Positions 4,881 through 7,088 of a stretch of DNA of 7,088 bases are shown here, one piece after another. A program made the position numbers and the translations under genes. The DNA lies in contig CANQOM010000082.1 in assembly GCA_947625445.1 (NCBI GenBank), positions 1 to 7,088 on the forward strand, given 5' to 3'. The DNA is from Candidatus Gastranaerophilales bacterium. GTDB lineage: Bacteria; Cyanobacteriota; Vampirovibrionia; Gastranaerophilales; Gastranaerophilaceae. Each line of letters begins with the position of its first letter. Position 1 is the first letter of the stretch. Under the pieces are notes generated by a model. That model was not told where the DNA came from. It ran no database searches and worked only from the letters and a program-made list of their open reading frames with translations.

Positions 4881-7088
4881 AAAAAGAGAAGAATTCTTTT
4901 AGCAGTTTTATTTATTTGTTTTGCCTTATCATTGCAAGATGCTAACGCAACCCAAGGGCATCTTGAAAATCAAAATTTAACTAATAAAGAATATACAGAA
5001 TATAGTGATACAAATGGCGGTGTTTTAAAAGTTGATGAAGAGAACACAAATAATGTTACCGAAAGTACGTTGAAAAATAATACCGCATCTAGTTCAGGCG
5101 GTGCCGTGTATAATGAAGGTACTGTGAATGTACAAGGTGCTAAATTTGAAGATAATAAAGCAAGTTATTATAAAGGTAAGGGTGGTGCCATATATAATGA
5201 AGGCACTTTGACAGTTGAGGATTCTTCTTTCTCAAATAATAAAGCGAGTGAAAAAGCAGAGCTTTGGCAAGAAGAAAGCGAGGGCGGTGCTATATACAAC
5301 AATAGCAAAGCAACAATTACAAATTCGACATTTAATGGTAATCACGCAAGATATGGTGGTGCTATATACAATGATAAAGATGGTGATTTGACAATACAAA
5401 GTACATTTACCGGTAATACTGCGCAAACCGGCGGTGCAATTAATAACCATCAAGGAAAAGTAACTGTTAAATCAGGTTCTACATTTGAAAACAATTCTAC
5501 TACAAGGTATGAAGGTGGTGCGATTACTAATTATGACGGCACTATAAATATTGAAGATAATGTAACTTTTAAAAATAATACTGCGTTTAATTCAGATGAA
5601 GATACCTCCTTGCAGAAAGGCGGAGCTATTTCATCCGAAGGTGATGGAAATAGCAATGTTACAATAGGCAAAGGAGTAACTTTTGAAAGCAACAAAGCAG
5701 TAGAAGGTGGCGGAATTGGTCTTTACAAGCACAATGACGTAACAATAGACGATAATGTTACATTTAAAAACAACCAAGCAGGGCGCGATGGTGGAGCTAT
5801 AAGTGTTTATACTTTAAATGATGATGCAAAACCCTCAAATTTTACAATAGGTAATAATGCACTATTTGAAGGAAATCAAGCAGGTTTTGATAATGAAGAA
5901 GGATATACTCAGGATGTTGTTTTTGGCGGTGCTATTTCAGTTAGTGAAGGGGCATATACGGAGGGTAATTATAGTTCTTTTACGATAGGTGATAATGCTA
6001 TATTCAGAAATAATAAAGCAGGCACTGATCCTTCGACAGTATATGGTTATGGTGGTGCTTTATATAATGCTGCTTTTAAAACAACTGTAGGAAACAATGC
6101 ATTATTTGAAGGAAATACGGTAACTTATGCGGGTGGTGCTATATCTAATTATGGTGGTACATTAGCATTAGGTGAAAATGCCGTATTCAGAAATAATGTT
6201 TCAAATACTTTAGGTGGTGCTATTTATAATTATGTAGGTACTTTAACATTAGGTAATAATGCTCTATTTGAAGGCAATATGTCTACAATGGGAGGTGCTA
6301 TATATAATTCAAGCACCAGTGAAAATTCAATACAAAAAGCCGTATTTAAAAACAATGAAGCAAATTCTGGCGGAGCAATATATAATGATGTATATAATAC
6401 ATATGATGGTAATAGTAATGCTAGTACATTGAATATTGCAGATTCTGTATTCACCGGCAATAAAGCGAAGTCTGATACTTCACCGAATAATGGAGGTGCT
6501 ATATATAATCACTCAAATGTAAAGGTTACAAATTCATTATTTGAAAATAATACTGCAGACTTTATGGGCGGCGCAATTTATAATGCTAATAACAATAGTG
6601 AAAGTGATGTAACTAATTTGACGGTTGAAAATTCTGAATTTACAAAAAATAGCTCTGTATATGGCGGTGCGATTGCAGCATCTAATAATAACACAACGAC
6701 AAAGGTTACAAAAACAACTTTTAAAAATAACTATGCTATAAAAAATGGAGGTTCAGGCGGACAAGGTGGTGCCATCTATTCTGATGATTACTATAGTAAT
6801 AATACTTTAGATGTTGAAGATTCGGTATTTGAAAGCAATTTGGCTGAATCTGAAGGTGGTGCTATTTGGGTAGGTGGTAAAACTAACATTACTAATTCGC
6901 TCTTTAAAGATAATAAAACTACTGGTGTTGAATATGTTCAAGCACGCTCTAATTCTGCTACCGGTAGTGAAGGCGGAGGTGCTATATTTGTCGGAGGCAC
7001 TTCAACTGTTGATATTAAAAAATCTGATTTTATAAATAATTTATCTGATACTATAGGTGGTGCTATTGCTACCCGTTCTGGTTCAACA
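4878..7088 (+). CDS. Pmp-like secreted repeat protein (putative autotransporter adhesin), 3' end outside the window
   Basis: From TTG 4878 the frame stays open for 737 codons to the window edge. Residues 1-24 are a signal peptide: KKRRI, a hydrophobic core LLAVLFICFALSL and an ANA cleavage site before TQG. From about residue 74 to 727 the protein consists of at least 22 copies of GGA(I/V/L) followed mostly by YN, SN or SV, alternating with F-x-x-N segments such as FEDNKA, FTGNTA and FKNNTA. This is the pattern of the chlamydial polymorphic outer membrane protein repeat, expected to fold as a right-handed beta-helix. Repeat spacing varies from about 24 to 46 residues. Apart from the signal peptide no Cys is seen. 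Such proteins are exported by Sec and usually anchored by a C-terminal beta-barrel (type V) or another anchor, which would lie beyond 7088. The likely role is adhesion or immune interaction. It follows tRNA-Val by 27 nt and seems to use its promoter. Confidence 0.88.
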   Translation, partial: MKKRRILLAVLFICFALSLQDANATQGHLENQNLTNKEYTEYSDTNGGVLKVDEENTNNVTESTLKNNTASSSGGAVYNEGTVNVQGAKFEDNKASYYKGKGGAIYNEGTLTVEDSSFSNNKASEKAELWQEESEGGAIYNNSKATITNSTFNGNHARYGGAIYNDKDGDLTIQSTFTGNTAQTGGAINNHQGKVTVKSGSTFENNSTTRYEGGAITNYDGTINIEDNVTFKNNTAFNSDEDTSLQKGGAISSEGDGNSNVTIGKGVTFESNKAVEGGGIGLYKHNDVTIDDNVTFKNNQAGRDGGAISVYTLNDDAKPSNFTIGNNALFEGNQAGFDNEEGYTQDVVFGGAISVSEGAYTEGNYSSFTIGDNAIFRNNKAGTDPSTVYGYGGALYNAAFKTTVGNNALFEGNTVTYAGGAISNYGGTLALGENAVFRNNVSNTLGGAIYNYVGTLTLGNNALFEGNMSTMGGAIYNSSTSENSIQKAVFKNNEANSGGAIYNDVYNTYDGNSNASTLNIADSVFTGNKAKSDTSPNNGGAIYNHSNVKVTNSLFENNTADFMGGAIYNANNNSESDVTNLTVENSEFTKNSSVYGGAIAASNNNTTTKVTKTTFKNNYAIKNGGSGGQGGAIYSDDYYSNNTLDVEDSVFESNLAESEGGAIWVGGKTNITNSLFKDNKTTGVEYVQARSNSATGSEGGGAIFVGGTSTVDIKKSDFINNLSDTIGGAIATRSGST

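Noticed and set aside
5232..6460. Two minus-strand ORFs (5232-5453 and 6230-6460) opposite the repeat protein
   Set aside because: They follow from the repetitive codon composition of the Pmp-like gene read in reverse; no independent coding evidence.
5097..7088. CRISPR-like or tandem DNA repeat array
   Set aside because: The recurring DNA is coding: units are of unequal length, stay in one open frame and encode the GGA(I/V/L)/FxxN protein repeat.

Overview
The window is AT-rich DNA in which every gene that can be supported lies on the + strand. It falls into two parts. Positions 1-4696 are the end of a tightly packed surface-polysaccharide (capsule, LPS or LOS type) operon. Positions 4738-7088 hold a promoter, a tRNA-Val(GAC) gene and the first 737 codons of a large secreted repeat protein that resembles chlamydial polymorphic outer membrane proteins (Pmp). 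A WavE-family LPS gene, a Pmp-type signal-peptide protein and poly-G contingency tracts point to a diderm, probably host-associated bacterium. Campylobacterota, gut Vampirovibrionia/Gastranaerophilales and Elusimicrobia-like lineages are all possible. The sequence alone does not decide between them, and I see no marker gene that would.

Polysaccharide part, in order: the C-terminal part of a phospholipase C/GDPD-like gene, interrupted at a G10 tract (1-210); a HAD-family phosphatase (203-853); two tandem sugar-1-phosphate nucleotidyltransferase paralogues of nearly equal length (854-1591 and 1584-2318); a 108-bp gap; a small cupin (2427-2762); a putative glycosyltransferase interrupted at a second G10 tract (2755-3628); and a WavE-like glycosyltransferase carrying a G9 tract in frame (3632-4696). 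Genes overlap by 8 nt or are 0-3 nt apart, except before the cupin, so they are probably co-transcribed and translationally coupled. The likely joint role is to make an NDP-activated precursor (phosphatase, nucleotidyltransferases, perhaps the cupin enzyme) and then transfer sugars or substituents to a surface glycan.

The main finding is that three different protein families each carry the same kind of module, TC followed by 9 or 10 G, encoding Ser/Val-Gly-Gly-Gly. In all three, nine Gs give an open full-length frame. The two copies with ten Gs are broken by exactly +1, and the copy with nine is intact. This is the pattern of slipped-strand phase variation, with two genes OFF and one ON in this sequence.

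Adhesin part: a near-consensus promoter (TAGACA, 16 bp, TATAAT) lies just upstream of a tRNA-Val with encoded CCA. The repeat-protein gene begins 27 nt after the tRNA, with a good Shine-Dalgarno, a TTG start and a clear signal peptide. No terminator separates them, so the tRNA probably forms the 5' part of the adhesin transcript. The open frame has at least 22 GGA(I/V/L)-type repeats and runs off the right edge of the window.
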